Below, in pieces: positions 43,406 to 53,500 of a stretch of DNA of 60,000 bases. Each line of letters starts with the position of its first letter. The first letter of the stretch is position 1. The DNA comes from Owenia fusiformis (Eukaryota; Annelida; Polychaeta; Sabellida; Oweniidae): the NCBI GenBank assembly GCA_903813345.2, contig CAIIXF020000012.1, positions 26,364,684-26,424,683 on the forward strand, given 5' to 3'. A program made the position numbers and the translations under genes. Below the pieces are notes generated by a model, which saw nothing but the letters and a program-made list of their open reading frames with translations, made no database searches and was not told the origin of the DNA.

Positions 43406-46400
43406 CTAAATGGATTACATGAAATAAATAATACGCATTTGCATCTAAATACACATGTACACTCCCCTCCAAAGGTTTGACAACTGGAAGTTATTTTTAA
43501 AGGCCCCATATAAAGTGTAAACCACTTTGGATTATATTATAGTATTACCCAATGTAACGTGCTGTGTGAAACTTTTCAATTCAATTTCAAAATGTCGATT
43601 TTGAAGAATTTTTGTTCAAAAAAGTGTCGATTTTCAAATCGCCAAACACAAAATAGTATTTTAATGAGTCGTTAAAAGGCGATGGATTTGTTTCCGATGT
43701 CTCTACAGATCGTCGAGAACTATGATGTCGGACTAAGTGTGTTTGAAAACGTTAGTCTTACACCGCCAGGTTAATAAAGCCATAAATTAAGAAGTTTGAA
43801 AGTATCGTAAACACTATAAAATATTTGAGATATTTCCAGTGTACAATAAACAATAGGCAGTAAATATTATTGTATTTAAGCTTTTCACATTTTCACAATT
43901 TAATGTCTTTGTGGGAAATCATGTATGCTTGCTTAGGAAACACGCTTACCAGATATGATGACCTTTAGTATGACTTCAGACTCTACGGTGGCACGGTTGT
44001 GAATATTTATAGCTTTACACGTATACACACCTGTGTGATTTATGTTAACGAAACCTAGGTCTAACACACCTGAAAATAACATGAATGTATATTGCTTATA
44101 TTTCTAAAACCATAGGAAAGCGTATTCAATAAACTCTTAAAGGATATACCAACTTTGTCATAAAGTATGGCGAATAAGGCACACATACAGCCATTCATTT
44201 TTGGAATTATTTAAAAAAAATATGATTTGTCCCAGCCTATCGGCCAGATTTTTTACATGAAATTAAAAGTTCTAATTTTGGAGTTTTCTTTTCTTTTAAT
44301 AGATAATCGAAAGGGCTTATCCATGTGGCCCAGGCAAGGCAAAAATAGCTGTATGGGTTCCATTACTAAAGCATAGCTAACCAACTTTTTCAAAATGCCT
44401 TTGTTAAGCTTTACTGTCCTCTTTGCAAAAGTATAGGGTTAAATCCTTTATTGAATCTACATACATATATATAGACACACCTGAATTTGACTTTAAATCT
44501 TTTTCCACTGGTTCTGTGATTTGTATATTTTTACGAGTAGGTAGTTGTTTATAACTCCAAGTGTATCTGAAAATATGCACATATATTGTAGTCAATTTGT
44601 GTATCTCTAGGCCTAGTCATTATAATCTTATAATTTAGAGACTTTTTCAACTGTCTGATATGTTGAGGTAATTCTGTCATAGTTGCGGTATTTATGATAA
44701 ACAACACTTTTTGCGTTGACATATGGTAGAACCTGAATGTGGGGCCAAAACACCTCACATTATTTTTGCAGGATTTTGTACTCAACAAAAGTACTCGTGT
44801 TCAAAAAAGTTTATGATATCTATATGTTATTTTCGCAATAGAACAAAAATATCTAGAAAGACATTACCTTGGGACTGGATTACCCATTGATGTGCAAGTA
44901 AGTATGACATGTTTATCTTTATCATATAATCGTTCGAGGTCTGTAACGTCATCTGAGTCCATCAGGATAGAAGGCTTCCTTGCCGCATCTAGAACAAATG
45001 ATCAAATATTGGCGTAGCCAGGGTTGCGATGGGTCCGATCGCTTACCCCCACACCCCAAACAAAAAAGAAAAAAGCAATTTTGTAAAGTTTGTTGAAAAA
45101 CATTTATCTAACAAATTATAGTTTTAAATGCTTAAAATGCACTATACAAGGTATACTATGTAAACTTTAAAAAAATTCCAAGGGTTGACCCAAATACTAC
45201 CCTTTTGGATATGCAAACCCAAACATTCGCAACCTTCCCCTTGACATTTGCTTGCTACGCCCTTGTAAATATTGGCTGCACACTTAGCTGGACATATTTT
45301 TCAATATTTGCAGAGAAAAAAACATTCAGTGCTGGTAGATGTTCACTACAGCGAGGGCGGTATATATGGAGGTCGGTATGTGCGGAGGAACGGTGTTCAC
45401 TAATGACAGGTGTTCACCAGAGGTGTTCACTAAGTGCGGTTTTAGATATATAAAAACAAACTTCCTATGCAAAACATCTGGCTTTTATGGATTATTTTGA
45501 ATAAAATTTGATGTCAAATAATCGTTTAAGGTACCTTAAGCTTGGTGAAGTACATTTCTTTCTTCTTCATGAATATGAAGTGACATATTTTAACTACGTC
45601 TTCAAAAGTCAACCACAAACATTCCGCATTTTTTTACTTACATTTTACGACAACCTTTCGGCGACATCTATCTGCAATCATAACACCACCGGATTCCGCT
45701 GGTACTTTATAATGACATGAAATAATCCCTCCGTCCATCTCTGGTATTGCAACCAATGAGATACCTACAAGAATGAGGGACTATGTTAGCAGGTCACTGG
45801 CGGATGGGGAAGGGGGCAGAAAAATTGGGCCCTACATTTTTTAGGCCCCCAATTAGTGGTCCATTAGAGCATACTGGGTGTTTGGGCCTGATTCTCTCAT
45901 TTTAGGCCTATTAATCACGAATATTCACATTCGGGCCCGATTTTTGGTTATAGGGGCACAAAATTCCTTCCGCGCAGATCCACCCCTGCAGGTTTAGTTG
46001 AAATGATGCAATTTGGTTGTGGAAACATTATAATCATTGCAATAAATTAACATGGAAATAAGAAGAATTACATTAAGTCCTTACCCGATTCAACAAATTT
46101 TGTTTTTCCCTGAAATGTTTTATTCGCGAATGTAGACGTGATGAGCTTTCCATTTAAGTCCCAAGCAAATTTTGGAATGTACTTGTCATCGCCAACAAAT
46201 CCAACTAAACATTCCAGCGAAATAGAATCATTTTCCATTTTAATAATTGTATCCTCTGCACAAACGATCTCACCTATGGTAAACAAAAACTACAGTAACA
46301 TGTCCTTACATCCTCCGTACGCAGGGCTCCAATATCCAGAATACCTTCTTGAGGGGGTGCGGATTCTGGACACCTGCTTAGGAGGATTAGTCCTTATGAT

Positions 46401-47694
46401 TATTGTGATTATTCTCAGAGTTCCAGGGCAGGAATTTAGGTGACAAAAATTCCAATATATAATGTAGCATTCGATAAAAATGGCAGGGTATGCCAGTTAT
46501 ATAACCCCCTTGCCTCGATATGGTTATTTTGATATTTTTTAAAGCAAAATCAATTCACAACATTTTTATATTTCAAAATTAATTCACCTCTGAAACCAAG
46601 TTACAAATTACACCTAAATGTGATTTTGAAAGTTTATCAAACTTTGACTTGAAAATGTGATTGAAATTATGATACTTTTTCGGGTATATTTCATATACGG
46701 CCAATAATAAATCATTTAAGAGTAGATTTTTGCTGTTCTTAACCTGATCATTCTTTTTTGATTAGTTCATTATTGTTCAGGCCAATATTCAGCTTTTGTC
46801 GAGGAGAACACTTTTGAAATACCCTTTGCATTCGTTTGAATTTACTTCTTAAAAGAGAGCTTCGTCTTCTTTAGTTTAAGTAGACTCTGCACGCAGGGTA
46901 CTTTTGAAACAATGCGGGGGTTCACATTTGACCATTAAGCGTTTTGGCCCAAAATCACTTAAAAAGTGCCCAAAATGGTGGTAAATTGCACAATGGGGTG
47001 TAATTTTGCTCACGTACATCCGTTTTGCATCGTGACGTAGACAACTAGCTATTTATGTAAATTAAAATGCCAAAGCTCATTTTCTGAAAGAATTTTTGGC
47101 CAGTGGCGTGATTTTGCTCACGTACATACGTTTTGCATCGTGGCGTAGACAACTAGCTATGTAAATTAAAATGCCAAAGCTCACCGTATACATTTAATTC
47201 TGCAATACCAATGAATTTAGTATCGGGTAAATTTTGGTTGCAGGCGTATGGACCAGCATCCTCAAGCTGAACGTTCTTAACCGCCAAGTCATACTTGTTT
47301 TTTATGGTATATTTGCTTTTAAGTTCTTCCGCGACTTTTTCGTTTGACGATATAGGGATGCCATCTAGAGTCCATGAGATCAAGTGAGGGACTTCTGCAG
47401 ACACTCTACACGTTAGGACAGCCTCTGAATCACCTACTATTGCTGCTTTGTCTGAGGGAACTTCTTCGATGATAACCTGCGACGTCACAGTACACACTGC
47501 AGAAAATAACTTAGAGTGTGCCAGTGTTTGTTAAAAGTTTAAATTCAAGTAAATATATAAATAGAAGTAAATATGGTTAAACAATATCAAAATCATATCT
47601 ATCGATAATTTTAAAATTTAAAATAATTCAACTTACCCGAGACGAAACCTATGAATATGCTTATAATCCAGCAGGAAATGCATTTAACGCGCAT
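43179..47694 (-). CDS. three-Ig-domain type I membrane protein (complete, 8 exons)
   Basis: Exons (minus strand): 47694-47637, 47496-47185, 46273-46085, 45764-45642, 44988-44868, 44566-44481, 44069-43950 and 43405-43179. They total 1236 bp, 411 aa, with every junction in phase. Signal peptide MRVKCISCWIISIFIGFVS. Ig1 in exon 2 (VLTCRVSAEVPHLISWTLDG and DAGPYACNQ). Ig2 in exons 3-4 (ISLECLVG, FAWDLNG, GGIISCHYKV). Ig3 in exons 5-7 (VILTCTSMGNPVP, YTWSYKQLP, HTGVYTCKA). Exon 8 has a TM segment (GVIGFVVAIGIISALAYWVF), a basic stop-transfer and a short tail with YVFEVVY. A cell-surface adhesion or recognition role is inferred from layout only; the closest family is not identified. A hAT MITE ends about 60 bp upstream. 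Confidence 0.85.
43460..43482. mobile_element. solitary end of the CACTCCCCTCC element
   Basis: TA followed by CACTCCCCTCCAAAGGTTTG, the same end as the element at 56554-57189. Only this end remains, in intron 7 of the Ig gene. Confidence 0.5.
43950..44069 (-). CDS. Ig gene exon 7 (Ig3, second half)
   Basis: 120 bp, VLDLGFVNINHTGVYTCKAI to LKVIISG, with the second Ig3 cysteine. Donor GTAAGC. Confidence 0.85.
44481..44566 (-). CDS. Ig gene exon 6 (Ig3, middle)
   Basis: 86 bp, YTWSYKQLPTRKNIQITEP to SNSG, with the conserved Ig tryptophan. Confidence 0.85.
44868..44988 (-). CDS. Ig gene exon 5 (Ig3, first half)
   Basis: 121 bp, AARKPSILMDSDDVTDLERL to VILTCTSMGNPVP, with the first Ig3 cysteine. 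Ends in phase 2, the only phase-2 intron of the gene. Confidence 0.85.
45330..45452. mobile_element. pogo/Tigger-like end in Ig gene intron 4
   Basis: Spaced TGTTCACTA and GGTGTTCAC phrases, the complement of the pattern at 7690 and 21498. No transposase. Confidence 0.35.
45642..45764 (-). CDS. Ig gene exon 4 (Ig2, second half)
   Basis: 123 bp, ISLVAIPEMDGGIISCHYKV to RRKVVVK, with the second Ig2 cysteine. Donor GTAAGT. Confidence 0.8.
46085..46273 (-). CDS. Ig gene exon 3 (Ig2, first half)
   Basis: 189 bp, EIVCAEDTIIKMENDSISLE to KTKFVESG, with CLVGFVG and the FAWDLNG tryptophan. Sequons NDS and NKT. Confidence 0.85.
47185..47496 (-). CDS. Ig gene exon 2 (Ig1)
   Basis: 312 bp, one whole Ig domain in a phase 1-1 exon, from CTVTSQVIIEEVPSDKAA to GIAELNVYG. 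Acceptor TGCAG, donor GTGAGC. Confidence 0.9.
47637..47694 (-). CDS. Ig gene exon 1 (signal peptide)
   Basis: 58 bp, GCAATGCGCG start, hydrophobic core WIISIFIGFV, donor GTAAGT in phase 1. Confidence 0.8.
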
Positions 47695-47755
47695 TGCTTT
47701 CAATAATTAAGCTGATTACAAAATTAAAGCCATTATTAACAATCTTAGTTGTTTC

Positions 47756-48060
47756 CAAGGAGGATTGGCTCCCAGGATCGAAACTCGATATTTTCCAACA
47801 ATGAAAACGTCGAAATGTCGTTATCTTCTGAAATTAAAACCGACTATAAATTCAAAATAAACAGTTCAAAAGATTCGAACCAATATCTCGATCATTTCTT
47901 GTGAGTTTTGGAATTTTTCGTTTGGAAATAAGACCAAAATTCACGATTTAAATGTTGAAGTGAACAAAATGGCGGCTGTTTGAATTCGAATTTTGTATTA
48001 CGACATACCCATATATGGGACAGAATATCGGTGGTGCACTCTGGGAGCCAATCCTCCTTG
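47756..48060. mobile_element. hAT MITE with perfect 8-bp TSD
   Basis: 305 bp. The 20-bp TIR, CAAGGAGGATTGGCTCCCAG, is perfect at both ends, and GTTGTTTC is duplicated exactly (47748-47755 and 48061-48068). Non-coding. Sits immediately upstream of the Ig gene start, in its promoter or 5' UTR. An older relative is at 21857. Confidence 0.95.
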
Positions 48061-48614
48061 GTTGTTTCAACGTGAATACTATAGTTTTGTCTTTATAGAA
48101 ATGGCGTAAAACGAAACTGTTTTTTATCAACGCTAAATTATTACATGTACATTACACTATACTTAGTATACTATTGGATTATGTTATACTTAATGTTAAT
48201 GTTTAACCATATTAATGACATCATAAAAATATTAGATAACGTTAACCTCTGTAAAATGTGTCTTTTATTTATTTTTAAAGTCATTTTATCTTTTAACGTA
48301 ACAAAAAACGTAACATTTTCCTATGCTTCTTTATAACTTCTCGACAAATGTTTTGTTGCCATTATCCTGCAAAAAAAATCGCATTTCATAATCTTAATAT
48401 ATACTAATTCAAAAATACTGCTTCGTGTGATTGGATTTGTTTCAACATTATAATTGCCATACCCAAAATAAAAATAACATTTTGTTTTTTGCTCTTTCAA
48501 TTCCTTTATTTTGTTTGATTGCTAGCAGTTTCGCAACAACAACGTATATTCAACAAAAGAATATATTTGGCATTGAATGTATCCAAGTACGGTGATGACA
48601 TTAATCTACAGTAA

Positions 48615-48690
48615 CACAATACAATAGAATGCAATGTAGTGCAATACAAAACAATACAGTGCAGTACAATACAATACACAATACAAAACA
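48615..48690 (+). repeat. short CARTR pentamer array
   Basis: About 75 bp of the same pentamer family as in the palindrome arms (CAATA, CAATG, CAGTG), standing alone. Confidence 0.75.
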
Positions 48691-49086
48691 ATGGAATATA
48701 AATCAATATAAAATACACAACACAAGCTCTAGCTATGACAGTTTGATTTCGATCAATGTATCCCGTTCAAATACATATAAACCCAAACTAACATTCCCTT
48801 CACCATTTGGACCTTTTTTGGCCTGTCCTGAACTGATGTATATTTGATGGTGATCATTTATATTGCCGAGCCACATAATGTATTGTACGATAGGCGTAGC
48901 CAGGGGGTGGGGGTACGATGGGTGCGAAGGCATCCCGCTCTATAACCAATAAAAATAGAATCATTGGATAGACGAAGAGAAGAGCTTTAAAATGCTTTTC
49001 ATATGAAGTTTCTAGCTCAATTTTGAAGGAAGATATCAATTTTAGTAAAATTCAAAACAAATCTTTAAAAATTAATTTTGGCTGAC

Positions 49087-49116
49087 TGCCCCCTCCCCCC
49101 CCCCCCCCCCCCTTCC
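49087..49116. repeat. poly-C tract
   Basis: A run of more than 20 C with two T interruptions, inside a dispersed repeat that has GTAGCCAGGGG at 48895 and CTGGCTATGCC at 49131. Length may be unreliable in assembly. Confidence 0.7.
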
Positions 49117-49139
49117 CTCCCCTGACTAAAAACTGGCTA

Positions 49140-49900
49140 TGCCCATGAACCATCTGGTTCTACATTTCTGCTGTCACCACCTTTTTGTGGACGATGTTCG
49201 GCGGCTAGTGTTCGGCATTTGGCGTCTGAAACAAATGGCGGTAGGCTCCTGTTCATTTCTATTTCTTTATTTCAAATATTGTACCATCAGACGGTGAAAA
49301 ACAATACAATAAATTCCTCTTGGAACTTGCGGGCACATTCACATACTAGATTATTTCGTAATGTTAACCATGACCATAAGTGACCTCAGTAGAAATATTT
49401 ATTTACGATTGCTGAATAACAATACATCCATAATTGTTTGTAATCGCGATCGTTACTGAACTTGGTTGGGTCTTTGTTTCAATAACAGTCACGGATATAG
49501 GTGATTGACCTACGTTACAAAAGGTCACGCTTCTGCAGCTTAATAATACAATTATTATTTGATCTGTTAATTTGCAATTAGATTTGATAAATGTAACAAT
49601 ACTGTTTGTTTTATGAATGTTCGATTTTCGGCCACACCATTTTCTATCCAAAAGCAAACAAAATCATTTTAATCTGACTCATTGTGAACAATGGTAATTG
49701 CAGAATTAGGACTTGTAAACCAACCAGTTGAGGTTGACGACCCGACTTTTATTTACCTAAACTGAATTAGACCAGTTCTCATTATAGAAGCCCACAATCT
49801 GTGACAGAGTATTGTGACTGGGCAGGTACTTCCGTCTTTGATTCCATGGTATGAATGGTTCATACTTGGAAATCCAACATAAAATATAACGCAATCGGCA
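49140..49900. other. 3' flank of SLC45 gene
   Basis: No gene recognised. A minus-strand AATAAA at about 49750 could be the polyadenylation signal of the SLC45 gene, roughly 550 bp after its stop. Confidence 0.4.
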
Positions 49901-49904
49901 TGGT

Positions 49905-50418
49905 CCATCAATCAAAGATTCAGGTACATGACATGTGTTGCAGAAATAGCCCCACATAGACTGAACAACGACGCTGCTATAACAGGAACAATAGTTGAGT
50001 CTGTAGCCCTCAATGATCGCCTCAATTGAGTCCCACTGAGTCCATCAATTACAGATTCAAGTACATAACCTGTGTTGCAGAAATAGCCTCACATAGACTG
50101 AACAACGATGCTGCTATAACAGGAACAATAGTTGAGTCGACAGCCTCAATGATCGCTCCCATTGAGTTCATCAATCACAGATTCAGGTACATAACTTGTG
50201 TTGCAGAAATAGCCCCAAATAGACTGAACAACGACGCTGCTATAACAGGAACAATTGTTGAGTCGACAGCCTCAATGATCGCTCCCATTGAGTTCATCAA
50301 TCACAGATTCAGGTACATAACCTGTGTTGCAGAAATAGCCCCACATAAACTGAACAACGACGACGCAATAACAGGAACGATAGTCGAGTCTACAGCCTCA
50401 ATGATCGCCCCCATTGAG
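49905..50418 (-). repeat. 126-bp tandem array made from the last SLC45 exon
   Basis: Four units with period 126 bp (starts about 50293, 50167, 50041, and a longer-spaced one near 49905). The first unit is the end of the real coding exon, including its TGA. Each extra unit re-encodes GAIIEAVDSTIVPVIAASLF to MYLNL and a stop in the same frame, since 126 is a multiple of three. Unit differences are few, so amplification looks recent. Confidence 0.9.
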
Positions 50419-50525
50419 CCTGATATCAGCAACTGGGCATAGAACACCATGCTGCTAACAACAGCGATGTCTGTCCCCAATCCTCGTGTTTGTCTCTTTG
50501 AAGGGTTGCTCTCAATGTTGGTAAA
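50301..50525 (-). CDS. SLC45 exon 3
   Basis: 225 bp after TTTTCAG. Encodes TNIESNPSKRQTRGLGTDIA, TM11 (VVSSMVFYAQLLISG), TM12 (STIVPVIASSLFSLCGAI) and the short end TQVMYLNL. Confidence 0.85.
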   Translation of the reverse strand, partial: FTNIESNPSKRQTRGLGTDIAVVSSMVFYAQLLISGSMGAIIEAVDSTIVPVIASSLFSLCGAISATQVMYLNL

Positions 50526-53500
50526 CTGAAAATGTAAACGGGTTTTGAGTCTAAATCTTAACAATGTAAGGGAAGGATTGAATTTTGTTTTAATATAAGG
50601 CACCAGTGTTTCGTACAATCCCAGGCTTTTTTGTAGCAACCATAAGTCTGACCAATCAAAAGGAAAAATCTTGATTTTTTTCAAAATGCACAAGATAGAT
50701 ACGTGAGCTCTAGTATTAAATTCACTTTGATTGCAAATTTTTTGGATTGGCTATAGACGCTTTCCCTCAGCTCCCCTGCCTTAATAAATGTGTCATATTT
50801 TTAACCTCCGAACACAGGGCTCCTCTGGCATCATCCAAGTCTTAGTGTTTATTTTATGTGTAGGCCTAGGAGGTTTTGGACCGTGGAATCTTGATTGCCC
50901 ATCCTCCGTTGGTTTATTGATATTGTGTTTACCTTATCGTTGACGTGGTAGTGATCTACAAGGATGAATGGCATCGTGCTAAGGGTTGCATACATCACCC
51001 CTGGAGTTGGTGATAGCGCTATAACAGCCACTGGGTGCCTCACTATGGCCATTATCATCATTCCAACCGTGCAGACCAACTGACTCATCACGTACACCGG
51101 TTTGGCACCTGGAATGAGAAAATATGAGACAAGAACGTTGATTCACACATAGCTAGGCCAGGTGTGTCCGATACCAGCCAATCCGAAAGCAGTGTTTCAT
51201 ATAACTGCAGTGCATCATATCACCAGTCGTGCATCCAAAGTCACTCCTTACGTGGTTGTCAGGGTGACAATTGGACTATACCGATCGAAACTGATGCTTT
51301 GTCAACTTGACCCATGCACGAAGTTCATTAAAATTATTTTTAGTGGTTTCCTTTAAGTGACACAATATTTTGCAATGTGTGAAAAAGATTTAAGGCCAAT
51401 ACACAATACAATATTGAATGACCATTGCTATTTCAGGCGTTGTTTCCACACTCGATGCTGCACATTTCGTGCAATTTTGGAAAGCAGCACCTTCAAGGAA
51501 TGATGATTCCACATTGCACTGAGTCCAGGGCTTAAATCCTTAACTGACAATTAATATCAAAGCAGATTTGAATTGCTATCCTGTGTAAGTAAATTACACT
51601 GATTTTCAAATTGGCGGTCTAAGGAATTTATACTCGAATGTGAATCCAAGTTTGATATGTAAAACATTTATTGTTATTGTACAGATAACACGATAGTCGT
51701 CACATCTGTCAGATTTGCGAAATGAATAACGAAATGATCAATTGAGTGTTTTTCACCAGTAGTACCGCTACTTACCAAAAACATCACTGTTTTAGAATAT
51801 TGACCTTACAAAGTAAACACGATCTGGGATTATTTCTTGTATTTCTGCTGATTTTGCATTATTTGATCCAATAATGAAGTTTGCTCACTGCCTTGTAGGT
51901 TAATCAAGTAGATTGCGACTAAGTCCATACATCTTATTGGTAGGCAAGGTATTTTGGTGTATAACAAGGGTGTTAAAAAAAACGCAACCCAAAGAAATCG
52001 CTATATCTTGGAAAATACCGATTCAATTATGTTCATATTTTCAGGAAAGAAAGAAGAGACTGTGTATGTATGGCCCCTGTTGTTATTTAGTTGTAAAACA
52101 TGATGTCTTGGACACTTGTTGTTAGTTAGTTGTAAAACATGATGTCTTGGACACTTGCTCAAAAGACAGTTGTACTAGCAAAATACGAAAAACGCGCATG
52201 GAAAATCACTTTATCTTGGAAAATACTAATTCAATTATGTTCATTTTTTCAGGAAAAGAAAGAAGAGACTGTGTATGTATAGCCCCTGTTGTCAGTAAGT
52301 TGTAAAACATGATGCCTTGGACACCTGCTCAAATGACAGTTGTACTAGGAAAATATGAAAACGCAGTCCGAGGTGACTGCCACCGCAATAAAACCAAATA
52401 ACTTTCTAACCATATGGTGAATTTGTGGAGTTTCATTAAAATCACTCCAGGGACTTTACAGTCATGGTCAAAATTCCTTCTCAAGTCTCCCTGAACCAGG
52501 GCGTTTGACTGCGATTTGAAAGCATTTCAACCATAACTGTAAAGTCCCTGAAGTGATTTTGATTTCATTCTACAGATTTACCATACAGCGAATGAAGATG
52601 ATTTGTGCCAAATTTGAAGAGCCAAAACACTATGGTTAGGAAGTTATTTAATTTTTTGCGGTTGTAGTCACCCCTGACTGCGTTTTTCATATTTTCCTAG
52701 TACAACTGTCTTTTGAGCAGGTGTCCAAGGCATCATGTTTTACAACTAATCATTTACAGGAGCTATACATACAAAGTCTCTTCTTTATTTCCTGAAAATA
52801 TGAACATAATTGAACCAGTATTTTTCAAGATATAGCAATTTCTTTGGGTTGCTTTTTTTTTAACACCCTGTACTTGAAAATGGAGACAGAAACACTGTAA
52901 TATGAGGGTTGTGATAGCCATATTGTCTATGACATTTTTTATTAATAAGATCGGATACATAGACACGTAGCCAGGATTTGCCAAGGGCCGGGGTTCACTT
53001 TTTAAAGAATTCCAGCTTGGGGCTTGATTTTGACTACTTTTGCCTAAAAAGGATCAAAATCACTAAGAAAGTATTCAGAATGGTGAAAAACCGCATGATA
53101 AAACAATGTCTCGTCAAAATAATTCGTTTTCCTCATTGAGGTCCTCGGGATAATAGAATTATCAATTCGAAACCATGAATGTATAGTATATAATACATTA
53201 CCTCATTTTTAAGATATTCTACTTATTTTCTAAAAAAATATCTTGTTTTTCTCGTTGAAAGACATTGAAAGATATCACATTTTGGTGACCAAATTAGGCT
53301 AAAAACAATGGACCGCATGAGTTTTCCCTATGGGAAAATAACATATTTTTATCAATTCAATCTGTATCCCAGTGCTTTGGCTCTGTTGAATACTGCATTT
53401 GGATTTACAGACTTAAATCTATATTACTTGACAAAGTACATGTAATCATAGATAATGGGTTCTCATAAAAAGGGTTCTAATTACGACCATCATAATTCAT

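Noticed and set aside
50026-50442. 138-codon plus-strand repeat protein
   Set aside because: It is the antisense of the tandemly copied SLC45 exon; the minus strand carries the homology.
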